From contig CAUYUJ010011570.1 in the NCBI GenBank assembly GCA_963575745.1, positions 187,001 through 251,000 of the forward strand: 64,000 nt of DNA, written 5' to 3'. Positions 42,600 to 54,235 of the stretch are shown piece by piece (within the stretch, counting starts at the first letter, position 1; the number at the start of each line of letters is the position of its first letter). The notes below the pieces were generated by a model. That model saw only the letters and a program-made list of their open reading frames with translations. It searched no databases and was not told the DNA's origin. The position numbers and the translations under genes were made by a program. Source of the stretch: Prorocentrum cordatum. Taxonomy: Eukaryota; Sar; Dinophyceae; Prorocentrales; Prorocentraceae.

Positions 42600-44108
42600 C
42601 TAGTCCGAGTCCGAGGAAGACGAACCAACAGGACAACCGCCAGCAGCTCGGACCAGTCGATTGACTTTCGCTTGAAAGGATGGGGCGGAGGCCGACCGAG
42701 CAGGAACAACAGTGGGCTCCAGGTCGCCTTCATCTGCCAAAGCAGCTTGCACTTGACGGAGAGCAACCCGAGAGGCATCAACCCCGCTCGGGGGTGAAAA
42801 GACTTTTGACTCCACAGCAGGACCGAGGGAAGACGACGAAGACGACGGCTCCACGACTCTTTCAGACTGTGAGTCAAATAAAGACTTGGAGGCGTCCTCC
42901 CCCTCTTCGAAACCTTCAAACGGGGCCTCAGCAACAGGCGATAACTGATGGGGGTCATCAGCACCTGGGGCGGCAGACGCGCACACTGGCGGCGGCAGCA
43001 TACCAAGGCCCACCTGTGCTGCGCCAATCTCTTCGCCAGGAGCCACAGCCGTCGGAGCAACAAAAGACACGAGCTCTCCATCGTCGCAACTAGTTGCTTC
43101 TCCAATGGGAGGGGCCCTGGAAAAAAGAACATCAACATACACTCGGACCTGGGACTTGTCGTGCTGAGGGTGAAATCCCTGCAGCAGCTTCTTCCACTTG
43201 GATTCTTGCCGCGGGTCCATGGTCCCAGGGCCAGGGCAGCGTTTCAAAAACAGGTTCGATTTGAGCGGTGAGCCCGTCGAAATCAGAGCCGTGCAATGAA
43301 CGCAAACATACAAAGTGGAATGACCAGAGCAAGCTAGGCCGACAATCGAGTGATTGTTAGCTCGGACTTTGACGAAATCCAGTCCAGGGGCGGGTCCTGT
43401 GCACTTCCTAGGCGGAGGGGTGGGACGCGCACCGAGCTTGAACGTGAAACTGGTTCTGAATGCCTCGAAGCAGGCAGTGCACCGCCAGAATCCCCCGATC
43501 CTGGAAAAAGAGAACACGTCTGAGGCCACATCAGCAGCCTTGGAGCGGTCGGGCTTGACATACTCTACTTCACCGTGCTCCTTGAGTGAGGGGAAACGGG
43601 GCAAGAGCTTCATCGCCGAATTGCAAAACGCATCAGTGTATTTAAGACGCAAGTCGGTTTCATCCAGCACATCGCGGTCAATGGGATGCATCAAAACCGC
43701 TGCCTTTGCGCCTAAATCCGCAAGATGGTTCCCCGTCCTGCGATAAATTCCATCATCAGACAAGCCGGCCTCGTTTAAACAGAGATGGGCCTTGACTTTG
43801 ATCACATTTTCCAAAAACTTGTGGGCTTCGTCTGCCCTGGCCTGGACGATATGTCCAGCATATGCCTTACGAAAGTGGGCGTGCAAGTCTGGCGCAGCGT
43901 GGTAATCGTTCACCACATTGGCGCAATCAGACAGAATGGAAGCAGGACCCTTCAGGCACATTACTGAACCAGTAAAAGCAGAATATTCGGCCGCTTGAGG
44001 TGACTGACGAAGTGGCGGATGCACAGGGCATCGGATCTCGCAAATGCGCACCCCGTTCTTAAAAGCATTGCAACTCCATCCAGCGCGACAAACATCCAGC
44101 GCGACAAA
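42600..44108 (-). pseudogene. LINE-like ORF, C-terminal part: RNase H and zinc-ribbon tail
   Basis: This frame carries the remainder of RNase H: QAAEYSAFTGSV (Glu), SILSDCANVVNDY (Asp), IKVKAHLCLNEAG, and GNHLADLGAKAA (final Asp). A C-terminal region with paired CxxC motifs follows (WRCTACFEAF; YVCVHCTAL) and an acidic/Ser-rich end to SSSSDSD. It is separated from the upstream frame by the 16-bp tandem duplication at 44077-44108. The RNase H first Asp (IFVDGSC) is in the upstream frame. Confidence 0.7.
44077..44108. repeat. 16-bp tandem duplication causing a frameshift
   Basis: CATCCAGCGCGACAAA occurs twice in a row (44077-44092 and 44093-44108). Since 16 is not a multiple of 3, it shifts the RNase H frame exactly where the two LINE-like frames meet. 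Confidence 0.9.
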
Positions 44109-45603
44109 GCTCTCGGATGGGATGCCGCGTGCAAGAGCCGTCAACAAAAATGTCACCTTCCAGCGAAAACTCGTTTTCAGGAGGATCGACGAACCATTCG
44201 GCAACCCAGGACCCAGCCGCAAAAGGCCCTGGATGGACGCCCCCAGGATGTGGTAAACCTCCACGAGTGACCGAGAACAGCAGATTCCGATTCGTAATAT
44301 GGCCGTCGATGCTTTCGAGGATTTCTCGGCCGACAAGCTCGAGACGTTCTTCGGCAAGAGCAGGACATTTCCATATCCTGTGATACAACGTGTCGCGGCA
44401 CCCACAGCCCAAAGGACACTCAACAGGATATTGATAGCCCTTCCCGAGGGCATACACACGGGTCCAGAGGGCCCCAGACGCCACCGCCCGAAGAGTCCCC
44501 TTCTCCAACGGAGTGTTCTTTTTGGACCCTAAGTGCCGAGCAACAATATCAAAACAAACCCTATCAGGAAAACCATGACGTTCTCCAATGCGTCGTTCGA
44601 GTTGCCGAAGCACCGCATCCTTAAGCTGGAGCCTCAACATGTCTGGTGACAATAACACAACAGAAAACTCATGGCCTTGGTCAGCCACAAGAGTAGCGAA
44701 ATTCTTAGCCGTCCAGCCAAGGCGACGAAGGGAATACCGCAGGGCCGAAACGGGGCCAGCAACGGATCGCCAAGTTTTCCAGGGTTGGGCAAAAACCTTG
44801 TCGAACGCGGACCTCAATTGCTGGAAACTCAAAGTGGAGGGGAAAACGCGCATACGAGTGTCCCATATTTCTTTAGCCCAACGCAGGATGGGGGAAACTT
44901 GAATGAGCCAAGTGGGGTCCTCCTCGAGAAGCAATAAAATCGAAAGGCTCCTGTCCCCAGCGCTGGGTTTCAACGCGGCAGCGAACATGCGTCTGAGGCG
45001 AAGGAGTTCTCCATCACTGATGCCGTGCACTTCGGAGGCATAAGTAGCAGCAGGCATCGGACCCGCGACCCACAACTTCCTGCACTTACGCCCCAGAGTC
45101 TTCTGTAACTTATGGATTCGTTTAGCCCTAGCCTGAGCACCAGAACGTCTGCGCTTGGCCTTGGAGTCAAGGCCCTTGTGTCTGAGCTGCTTGCCGACGC
45201 TGTCATCGGCAGCAAGGTTGGGAGCAGCGCAAACGATCGGGCCAGCCAAAGCGGATCCGAGACGCCGCTGAATGGCTTGCCCCACGAGCTTGCTGGAGGT
45301 CATGAGGCATGCCTTGTCCTCAGCTAAGGTGGCCCCGATGTCCTCAACAACTACCCTCTTGAGTTGCAGACTGCTGTCGACGATTCCGTGGACGACTTCA
45401 TTGAACGACCCGACGGCGTGCAGCCCATTGTCGTCTATGTACAACGAATAGGTAATACACGGCGGCCACGCTATACTGTCCAGTCCAGCTAAAGAATTCA
45501 CTCTGATGGAGGTGGTAGCGAAGGGACATCCCGCCACCAGACCATGGATAGCATACAGAGCTGCCGAAACGTTGCCATCAAATTCCCCATGACCCCTGAG
45601 CAT
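44077..45603 (-). pseudogene. LINE-like ORF, 5'-truncated reverse transcriptase
   Basis: The frame opens inside RT: GLVAGCPFATTS (the QG-x-P-x-S block), then YSLYIDDNGLHAV with the catalytic aspartate pair at about 45432-45443. A long thumb/connection region follows, with CPLGCGCRDTLYHRIWKCPA, a Cys/His cluster typical of the LINE region before RNase H, then IFVDGSCTRH. Endonuclease and the N-terminal half of RT are absent: the element is 5' truncated at 45603, directly against the AGGATTCCTC array. The frame ends soon after the 16-bp duplication. Confidence 0.75.
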
Positions 45604-45950
45604 TCTTCTTCAGAATGGAAAGGAATCCTCAGGAAACACAAAGACTCCTCAGGATCCCCTGGGCTTCCTCTGGTTCCTCTGGACCCTTCAGGATCCGTCA
45701 GGATTCGTCAGGGTTCGCCAGGATCCCTCAGGATTCGCCAGGGTTCCTCCCGAGAGCCCAAGATTCCTCAGGGCCTCGCACAAATCCTCTGGATTCCCCA
45801 AGCATCATTCAGAATCTCGCCAGGGTTGCTCAGGATCTCGCGGGACTGCTCAGGGTTCCTGGGGATATCTTCGAATTCTTCAGGGCCCCCAAGGACTCAT
45901 AAGGACACCTCGGGACTCCTCAGAGCTCCCAGACTCCTCAGGACCCCCGT
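45604..45950. repeat. AGGATTCCTC array, right part
   Basis: Same 10-bp language and orientation as 39600-41530 (CTCAGGATCCC, TCAGGATTCG). It includes the longer motif ATATCTTCGAATTCTTCAGG near 45867, which matches 39890 and 40310. This supports the view that one array was split by the LINE-like insertion. Confidence 0.85.
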
Positions 45951-46745
45951 CGTCGTCGTCGTCGTCGTTGCGGTCGTCGTCGCGAGGGCCCCTGAGGGCG
46001 TCTTAGCTGCGCGCGGGGCCGGAGAAAGGAGAAGCGCACGGGGAGTTTTTTTCTGCGAAGGGAACAGCACAGATGACGGGGCATACGGGGCCGGAGTGTA
46101 CGTTTGCCCACCGCGTTGCGAAACGGCCGCAGATGGCCTCGCGCAGGGCCGGAGAATTCGTCATCAGACAGCGTCTCAAGCCAACAGACCCACGGGGCTG
46201 GAAGGCGCGCCCGTCCACCGGCGGAGTGACACCGGAGGCTCCGGCCATGGCCAGGCCTTGAATGCACGCCTTTTCGTTGCTGTTGTTGTTGTTGTTGATG
46301 CTGTTATGTTGATGTTGCTTACGTTGTTGTTGTTGATGTTGTTGAACTTCCATTACTGGACAATGACTATTGTTGATCCCCCTCCGGATCTTTCAATTGA
46401 AGCCCCCCTCCTGGCGCTCGCACCTTGTTTCTTATCACGGAAAAGATTCCTCCTCAATCTGGGCCCCTGGCCCCCAGTTTACAACAACAGCAACAACAGC
46501 AACAACAACGGCTCCCGCTGGATACTTCCTCGAAATTTACTCCGGTCCCCTGCTCCCGCTAAAGACTTCCTCGCAATGTGCTCAAGAATCGCGCTCCCGC
46601 CTGATGCGTCCTCGCAGTTTACTCAGGCGCCGCGCTCTTGCCATTCATGAATCGGGCGTTCGCTGGTGGCTTCCTCGAACTACTTAATAATCACTCTCTC
46701 GATGGAAGCTTCCTCGCTAATCACATAACACTCACGATCGATCCG
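45950..46745. other. CGT/GTT microsatellites and GGCCGGAGA-containing stretch
   Basis: (CGT)n at 45948-45985, several GGGGCCGGAGA words (46015-46170), GTT-rich sequence 46270-46350 and (CAA/CAG)n near 46483-46510. The plus frame to 46650 is open but compositional. No gene. Confidence 0.5.
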
Positions 46746-46749
46746 CCCG

Positions 46750-47395
46750 CTCGGCCCGCCCGTCAGGGAAATGCCCTTCGCGCCCCATGTTCGCTCGCGC
46801 CCTATGTGCCCCATTGCTGTCCTTCGTGGCCCCTCCACTTGTGGCCCAGTCGCGGCCCTTCGTGGCCCCGCTGCTGCCCTCGCTGGCCCCGTCGCTGCCC
46901 TTTGTGGCCCATATGTGCGCCCTTCGTGGCCCCCCAGTCGCTCGTGCCCTCAATGGACCCATTGCTGCCCTTCGTGGCCCCGATGCCACCCTCAGTGGCC
47001 CCCCCCGCTGCCCTCAGTGGCCCCTCTCGCTGCCCTTGGTGGTCCAGATATACGCCCTTCGTGGCCCCCAGCCGCTCGTGCCCTCAATGGTCCCATTGCT
47101 GCCCTTCGTGGCCCCAGCGCAGCCCCGCGTGCCTCCTCCCCGCTGCCCTCGGAGCCCCGTCGCTGCCTTTTGCGGCCAATATGTTTGCCCCTCGTGGCGC
47201 CTAGTCGCTCGTGCCCTCAGTGGCCCCATTGCTGACATTGCTGACCTTCGTTGCCCTGGCGAATGCCCTGCGTGGCCCATATATACGCCCGTCGTGGACC
47301 CCCGTCGCTTGTGCCTTCAGTGACCCCGTCGCTGCCCTTCGTGGCCCCGCTGCTGCCCTCAATGGCCATCATCGCTGCCCGTTGTGGCATAGATG
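46750..47395. repeat. 21-bp GCCCTTCGTGGCCCCGCTGCT array, left
   Basis: Units of 21-22 bp with a longer variant containing CATATGTGCGCCCTTCGTGG / CAGTCGCTCGTG near 46907, 47047, 47180 and 47281, giving a rough higher-order period of 100-140 bp. The same repeat reappears at 56605-57125. Confidence 0.88.
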
Positions 47396-47456
47396 CATAT
47401 ATATATATATGTACATATATGTACGTATATCGGAGGTTGGGGGGTTAGATCGAAGG
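47396..47456. repeat. AT/GTACATAT microsatellite and short flank
   Basis: ATATATATATGTACATATATG followed by a short G-rich stretch to the TSD of element A. Confidence 0.7.
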
Positions 47457-47461
47457 GAAAC

Positions 47462-47740
47462 TGTGAAATATATAGCGTCCGTGCTGATCTGAATGCAGTG
47501 TAGCATAGCAAGCAAGCAAGCATGCAGAGTGCATTGACCTTTGCCGTGCTTCTTTGGGCGCAATCCTTTTCAGGGCCCTTGAGCTTGGGCGCATTGGTAG
47601 GGGCCATCGCGGGTTCCGCTAAGCAGCCATCTTTCGCCATCCATTGCGGATATTGTTGACATCATTGCTGTATCCCTACTAATATATAACCTCGCTGTTA
47701 TTGTTGCACTACGACCCCGCTTTGCAGCATTGGGTCTCCG
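47462..47740 (+). repeat. 5' LTR of element A
   Basis: Begins TGTGAAATATATAGCG and ends GGGTCTCCG (the 3' LTR ends TCTACA, the canonical TG...CA). Contains GCAAGCAAGCAAGCATGC and CCATCCATTGCGGATATTG blocks shared with the 3' LTR. Confidence 0.85.
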
Positions 47741-47741
47741 C

Positions 47742-47755
47742 TGGTAGCAAGAGCC
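47742..47755 (+). other. Primer-binding site of element A
   Basis: TGGTAGCAAGAGCC begins one base after the LTR and resembles the copia initiator-tRNA PBS with one extra base. Confidence 0.65.
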
Positions 47756-47814
47756 AACTCGGCCACGGCAACGTGCGCGACTTCGCGGAGTCAATAAGGG
47801 CACCTACAAGCTCG

Positions 47815-47911
47815 TGATTGCGACTGACACCTCTCGTGCGGAGCTGACGGTGATTAACACCTCTCATTCGGAAATGACGGTGGTCGACACCTCTCATTCG
47901 GAGTTGCCGCC
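47815..47911 (+). repeat. Three 30-bp repeats in the leader of element A
   Basis: GACACCTCTC(G/A)T(G/T)CGGAG-type units start near 47826, 47856 and 47886, exactly 30 bp apart. The last ends in GCCGCCATGG, the gag start in an ideal initiation context. In frame they would encode 10-residue repeats, but they lie upstream of the chosen ATG. Confidence 0.75.
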
Positions 47912-49423
47912 ATGGCGACCACCGGAGGAGCCGCTGCAACCAGCGGCGAAAACAGGAACACCGGGGGTCACATTCCCGTACCCGTATTTGACGGCACGAA
48001 AAAGACGACGAAGAAGTTCCGCCGGCACGTCGCCGCCTGGCAGATTGGCACAGAGGTCAAGCTGCCCAAGCAGGGCGCGACGCTGTTGGCCAGCCTCAAG
48101 AGCAAGGCCGAGGGGGCGCGCGAGGGGCTCGACCTAGAGACCATCAAGGGCAACGACTCGGCGGAGGTTTTTCCTGGAGTGCCTCGGAGAGCGCTTTCCC
48201 GAGATTGAAGCATTGGAATTACCGGCGCCCCGTGAGACGTTCGTGAAGCCGGCGTGCATCCGTCGCGAGATTAAGGGGGCCCACGATTTCAACAATCGCT
48301 TCAACAGCATAGCGACGAAGCTGAAAGCTAAGGACATCCAGGTGCCCGACGAGGTCTTGGCCGACCCGTAAGTCAAGGGCGCCCGCCTGCCACCAGAGCG
48401 CGCGGCAAGCGTGCCCAACGGCGCGGGCAACAAGTTCAATCCGACGAAGACCCAGGGGCAACTCATGATCAACTTGCCATTATCGTCGTGGGCGGAAACA
48501 GAAAGCATCGCCACGACAAAGGCGGCTACGGAGGTCACAAGAAGGATCACGAGGAAGTGCGCGCCACGGAGGCCCATGACGAGGCCGAGAACGACGGCGC
48601 GTGCAACGACGGCTCCGCGAGCTACGACGACGACTTGCCGGACGAGCTGCAGGGCGTGATAAATGAGGCAGAGGGGCAGGTGGCTTTCTTCACTAGGAAG
48701 ATGGTGCGCGCCAAGGACAAGCTCAAGGAGGCCGAGCAGACGCGCGGCTACTTCGCCAAGCGAGACAGCGGGCATCCGCCGAGGGAGGGCGATGCCAAGA
48801 TCGCCAAGATGAAGGCGAGGACGCATGGTGGAGCTCGCTGCCAGAAGGGCCACTGGCGCGGCGACCCGCAGTGCTCCGAGAAGAATGACCCCAACGCAAG
48901 GGCCGACATCCCGCGAAATGCAAGTCACAAGACGAACATGGCTACGAACGACGGGGCCGGCGACGCGCAAGGGCCCCACGTCGCGGAGATAACGGTCGCG
49001 GCTGTCTACCAGCACGAGCAGCCAAGAGCAGCGCGAGATCGGAGGAAGGTCACCTACGGCAACGCGCTGCACGACATGCCCGAGGAGGCGACGGCAGCCT
49101 CGTTCTACATCAATAAGGACAACAAATGCAACATGGCCGCGACGGGTCCGGCGCTCATCTACCTCAGCGTCGAATGCCTACTCAAGGAGTCGGGCGGCGA
49201 GCTGACTTCCGACGCCGCCTGCGCGCGGCGCGTCGGCGGCCTGGAATGGCGCAGCGACATCGAGAAGAAACTGGCGGCCTTCAACATCCAGCCGATCGAG
49301 CATCCGGAGAAAGAGCCGTTCCGCAACGAGCACGGCATCCAGATGGGTTCGAGCCGCGCCGGACACCCGACGCTCGAGATCACAGGCCCCCCGCCAAGCT
49401 ACAAGCCCGTGTCGGACGTCTAG
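47912..49423 (+). pseudogene. gag-pol: gag and protease of element A (frameshifted)
   Basis: Starts at ATG 47912 (MATTGGAAATSGENRNTGG). Gag core IPVPVFDGTKKTTKKFRRHV is followed by a frameshift near 48170 and a stop near 48370. From 48488 a second frame runs to TAG 49423: a coiled acidic region, a degenerate zinc knuckle (CQKGHWRGDPQC, about 48833-48880, lacking the first Cys), then a protease-like segment SDAACARRVGGLEW...AFNIQPIEH (near 49208). The usual D-[ST]-[GA]-C loop reads D-A-A-C. Product would be capsid and protease; this copy cannot make them intact. Confidence 0.65.
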
Positions 49424-51454
49424 GACACGAAGACCGAGATCCGGCTGCATCCTTTTTCGACTTACCACGCTGAGATAGCCGTGGCCAACGCTGCCGAGCC
49501 GGCAGCGCCCGAGCGCTGCGACCAAACGGTCGCCTCGGAGGCCGACGAGTCTCAGTCGGAGACTGACTGTGACGAGCTCGACAGCGCTGAACTGTTCGAG
49601 CAGCAGGTGCGCCAGGCCATGCGCGCATGCATTCCATCGCGTCAGTCATCATCGGGGTCGGGGGATGAAGCATGGGGAGTTATTCCTACGTCCGCCAGAG
49701 CCGCGCAGATCATGCAAACCGATCACACAGGACGACGAGCTAAACCTCTAAACCAGGCAGCGACCCTCAGCCACAACGTGTCCGATTTCAACAGCAAGCA
49801 AGCGGTGGCGAGTTACGAGATCAGCCATCAACACGGAGTCATCAAACGGCGCCATCACAGCAATCATCCGGCTAGAGTTCATCTCAGAATCTCAGGCCCC
49901 AACAGCTTTTACGACGCGTGCCGTGGCAGATCCAGCCACCGCAGCTTCTCAAGAACCAGCGGCCGGAGTTCATGCCCCCGTCGCAGCGGACATGCATGAC
50001 ATCTCCCAGGGCGACGATCCCGGAGGTCAGCTGCTCGAATACGCCGACGCCGAGTACTTCCCGCCTGCCAGCGATCTCCCGCCTGTGGCGATCTCCAGCA
50101 TGGCAAACTACAAGTTGGATGTGCGCGAAGCGACGTGCGACCAGCTCCGCGTCATCCTGCGCGCGCTGAGGGCCGAGGGCCACGACAAGCAGGCGCAGGA
50201 CATCCCCGGGCTCGGCAAGATGCACAAGCACGAGCTCCGGGAGTTGCGCAGGATGAAGGGCATCCATTTCGACCAGCACACGACCGTGCCAGAGCTCAGG
50301 CAGCACCTGAAGGGCTGGAAGGTCGAGAACGCGGTCAGCGACGCCTCGAGCAACGCGGCCCATCCAAGCTCACAGATCACGGGGAACGACCAGATGCGCT
50401 TCGGCAAGTACCCGACCGCGGATTACCGTTGGGTGCTCAAGAACGACCTGGGTTACGCGCGGTGGGCGGTGCTGGGGCTGGACCACGGCCGGGCGAGCCC
50501 GCCCCTGGCGCGCTTCGGCATGTGGGCCGAGGCTCACGGCGTGAGGCCGCTCGAGCCAAAGAAGTTTCAAGACCACCATCGAGGCGGCGATGGCCGAGGA
50601 GGTGGTCCTGGACGACGAGTCGGCGACGACCCAGCGGGTCTCAGCAAGTCATGGCAGCTGGGCGGGTCGCCGTCGCCCGAGGCCCGTCGAGGGGCACGAG
50701 ATGGACACCAACGAACACGGCTTCCAGAGGGCAGGCGAGACCGACCTGGAGACGGATGCGGCGTCTCCGCGCGACAAGGCTTAGGCGGCGGCAACCGCCA
50801 GGACCAGCCGCCAGCCTCGGGCCGGCGGCCAGGCATCAAGAAGGGCAAGCGCGTCGGCCTACTCTACTAGGTCACGGGCTTGCTGAGCGCCTTCGCGTTT
50901 CAGGCGGTGCTCACGGCGGACTGGCTGTCCCAGACTCTCAAGCCGTTCGCTCAGCATGCGACGAGCGCCGCGCAGGACGTGGCGGACCACATAAGGAACG
51001 TCAAGGAGGTCTACACCGTCCGGAACCACGGCGTGGACGCCACGCAGGTGTTCGGAGGCGAAGGCGGTATTACCGAGGCGGCAGTCTGGCAGTGCGCCGC
51101 AACGTGACAGCCGCGGAGGTGATCGACCGCAAGTACGGCTGGGACCTCCACAAGCAGAAGGACCTCGAGATGACGCACGAGCGGCGCTACGCATCGAAGC
51201 CGAAGTTCGCGTCGATCGAGCTACCCTACATCTGCCGAGATCGAGAACCCGGCCGCCAGCCGGATCTGGACACAGCGCATCATGATGGAGCTACTTGCCG
51301 ACAAGCGCATGCACCAGGTGAGGTGCGATATGTGCGAGCACGGGGCTCGACACTACAAGACGGGGGGGTCACCAAGCACCCCGCCAAGCTGCTCGCCACC
51401 CGCAGGGAGTTCGAGCGGCTACGTCGCACCTGCAGCCACACACGCCACGACTAG
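49424..51454 (+). pseudogene. Protease-to-integrase region of element A
   Basis: Several broken frames. Frame 49923-50870 has RFGKYPTADYRWVLKNDLGY and ARWAVL (near 50398), a G-K-Y...F/Y-x-x-V-x-x-D-x-x-Y-x-x-W motif often seen in dinoflagellate elements and nuclease-like proteins (function not fixed). Frame 50135-51454 is mostly a shadow, but contains VIDRKYGWDLHKQKDLEMTH near 51120, probable element sequence. Stops at 50870 and 51454. Confidence 0.45.
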
Positions 51455-51671
51455 ACGTCCGGGGGCAACGTGTCGGTGCGGAAGTCAGGCGCTTATCCAG
51501 CCAAGTTCCGCCGAGCGGTGGTGCGCATCGTCGAGCTGATCATTCGCCAGCAGGGTGGGCCTCGCGCCTACCAGGTGGGCTGCAAGTTGAAGGGGCAGGC
51601 CGCCGTCCACGCGAACGATACCGCGCCCCTGGGAGAGCTGGGCGAGCCTATATATTGGGGACCCAGACCCC

Positions 51672-52682
51672 ATGGTCGGCGGAGGCGACTTCGCCGACAC
51701 TCACGACGTGAACGCAGACGAGACTGTGGACGGCAGGATCGGGGTCGGCGCGGTCACTTCCACAAAGAACGCAGCAGCCTGCTGCAAGCCAGCCGAGCTG
51801 GCCGTGCTCAAGGGGCTTCACGTCAACTTGGGCCATCCGCCCAATGAAAACTTGGGCCACAGTCTGCGACTCAAGGACGCTATTTCGGCCACCGTGCAGG
51901 CCGTCGAAGGGCTGATCTGCGGAGTGTGCCGATCGCAGCAGCGCCCGAGCGCAAGGAGACCAGCGCACCTCCACTTCGTACAAGAGTTCGGCGACGACGC
52001 GGGCTTCGATTGCTTCGAGCTCAAGGACGTCGGCGGCAAGAGCTACTGGCACTTCAGCATCATCGACTTGGCAACTACCTTCCACGTCGCGGCGCTGGTC
52101 GGTCGCCACACCAGCCAGGAAATCGCTGCAGCCTTCGAGAGGTGCTGGGCCTCCTGGGCCGGCGTCCCGGACCGAGGCCACTTCGATATGGGGAGGGGGT
52201 TCGGCGGCGTTCTCAGCGAGCTGTTCCAGTCTTTCGACGCGGTGCAGCTACCTATCGCGGGACAGGCCCACTGGCAGCTCGGTCGAGTGGAACGTCAGGG
52301 AGCCTGGTGGAAGGAGTTCGCTGCAAGGGCGATCGAGCACTCGTCGATCAGGGGCGAGGACGAGATGCTGACACAGGGAATCATGGGGTCGGGCGCGAAG
52401 AACTCGCTGAGGCGGCGGGCCGGCTTCAGCCCCGCGCAGCGGGTGCTGGGGCGCGATCCCAAGATGCCCGCCGACCTGGTGAACGACGCGGCCAACTGCA
52501 GCGCCCACAGCCTCGCCACCAATGACGAGAAGATTCGCCGCCGATATGCTATTCGGACGGCGGCGCGCGAGTCATTCATGCGGATGCAGAACGACGACCA
52601 GCTCAGACGAGCTATGCCGGCTCGCGCGCGCACCCTGGCCACGCCCATGTCAGTGGGCGAGATGCGCTACATTTTCCGCTAA
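51672..52682 (+). pseudogene. pol: Integrase of element A (finger and D,D,E core)
   Basis: A 336-codon frame. LKGLHVNLGHPPN...ICGVC gives the HHCC finger. Core: FDCFELKDVGGKSYWHFSII (first Asp), GHFDMGRGFGG (second Asp), GRVERQGAWWKEF (Glu). The D,D,E triad is therefore intact in one continuous frame, the best-preserved part of the element. It ends in a stop at 52682, just before the C-terminal domain. Confidence 0.78.
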
Positions 52683-53258
52683 GTCAAAAAGAAAGAGCAC
52701 AAGAAGCAGCATCACCGCAACGCCAAGAAGGGCATCTGGCGGGGGCCGTGCGTGGTCATCGGTCACCAGGGCAACAAAACCTGGGTCTCGCTGGGAGGGC
52801 GCACCATGCTGGTGTCCCCTGGGCACATCAAGGCGCTCGCTCTGGACGACGTCTGGTTCCCGAACGGTCCGGGCGAGATCGGCCAGGCCGCGGCCGAGCT
52901 CAACAGAGCTCGCGACTCACTCGAGCAGGAGGAGGCCCCGGTGGAGGACATCCGCCCCGAGCCGGGCCAGCCCGAGGTCCAGCCAGACGAGATGGAGCAG
53001 GCGTGGCGGGAGTTCATCGACAGCCCAGACGACGGCGACCTGGGGCTGAACGTTCCCGAGGACCCGAAGCCCCACGAGCAGATCGAGGTGCTGCCCGCCG
53101 ACCGAGCCGACATTCCTCAGTCAGCCATGGAGGAGCAGCCCTATGACCCCGTCGAGTTCCGACGACGGCGAACGACCTTCGACGGGGCGGACAGCGGCGA
53201 CTTCGGCCCGGCCCTCAAGCGCCTGCTGACCGCCAAGGAGCAGGCGGGCTCCGGATGA
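52683..53258 (+). pseudogene. pol: Integrase C-terminus and linker of element A
   Basis: After the stop, KKGIWRGPCVVIGHQGNKTW then VSLGGRTMLVSPGHIKALAL is the W-RGP...V...G...V-x-PEH-x-R tail of copia integrases. An acidic Glu/Pro/Asp-rich linker to the RT follows. The frame ends TGA at 53258. Confidence 0.65.
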
Positions 53259-53499
53259 CCGCCCCCGAGGACAGCCTCGCCCGATCGGGCGGCCGCGCCC
53301 GACGGCGGAGCAGCGGCCGGATCCGAGCAGGAAGGCGCTAGAGAGCGTTCGAGGTCGGCTCCCAGAGAAGCGACGCAGACCTCCATCGTCACCGAGAGGA
53401 TCAAGCGAAAGCAAGCCGACAAAGAAATCCACTGGAGGGCCAACAAGGACTCCGACAGGGAGCTCTACCGAAAGGCGGCAGCCAAGCAGTGGAGCGAGT

Positions 53500-54235
53500 G
53501 GCAGAAGCACGGATCCTGTCAGGTGCTCACAATCGAAAAGTCCGAGGCGGTCAGGGGCAAATTTAGGCCAACCTCATCTTGTCCAGCCGGTTCGTGTACC
53601 GGGATAAGAACGCGCCGCTGCGGACTGACGAGCACCCGCTGCCGGTCAAGGCCAAGGCCCGACTCTGCGTCGGGGGTCACATGGACCAGCGTCTCACTCA
53701 GGGCGACCTGCGCACAGATGCGCCTACGGTCACCCGCAACTCGACTATGCTGTTCTTCACCGTCTGCCAGAGATTAGACCTGGAGATTTACGCAGCGGAG
53801 GTGGAGGCGGTTTTCATGCAAGGCGACGAGCAGCCCGACCAGTAATTTTATTTGTATGACCCAGCCCCGCGAGGGCTTACCTGGGTTGCACCCGAAGCAG
53901 CTGATCCAGATTATCAAGGGAGTCTTCGGGCCAGCCACCGCACCGCGATAGTGGTGGGCTAAGCTCAAAAGGACCTTGCTTGCGGTGGAGGAGAAGCTAG
54001 GTGACTACGTGTTCCGACTTCGCCAGCACTCGCTAGATCCAGCGCTGTACTACGGCTACGACAAGCACGGGGAGCTGTGCGCGGTGGTGGTCACCCACGT
54101 GGACGACCTGTTGCTGGGCGTCTCGCCCAAGTACCTGGCCCTGTACGGCTCCACAAATTCCTGCCGTGGGGCGACTGGAGGGGCTTGCCTTTCACCTTTT
54201 GTGGCAAGCAGGCGTGGCGTGATGAGGAAGTAATC
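53500..54235 (+). pseudogene. pol: Reverse transcriptase of element A (several stops)
   Basis: SSRFVYRDKNAPLRTDEHPL...KAKARLCVGGHMDQRLTQGD and LRTDAPTVTRNSTMLFFTVC match the copia RVT_2 start. EVEAVFMQGDE corresponds to D-x-x-x-AFLQG, with the first catalytic Asp apparently Glu or Ala. After stops at 53845 and around 53950, VVVTHVDDLLLG (54086-54118) provides the HVDD catalytic pair. Confidence 0.72.

Noticed and set aside
42209-43138. 309-codon minus frame (Leu/Arg-rich)
   Set aside because: Out-of-phase shadow of the LINE-like frame at 42600-44108, which holds the RNase H and CxxC motifs.
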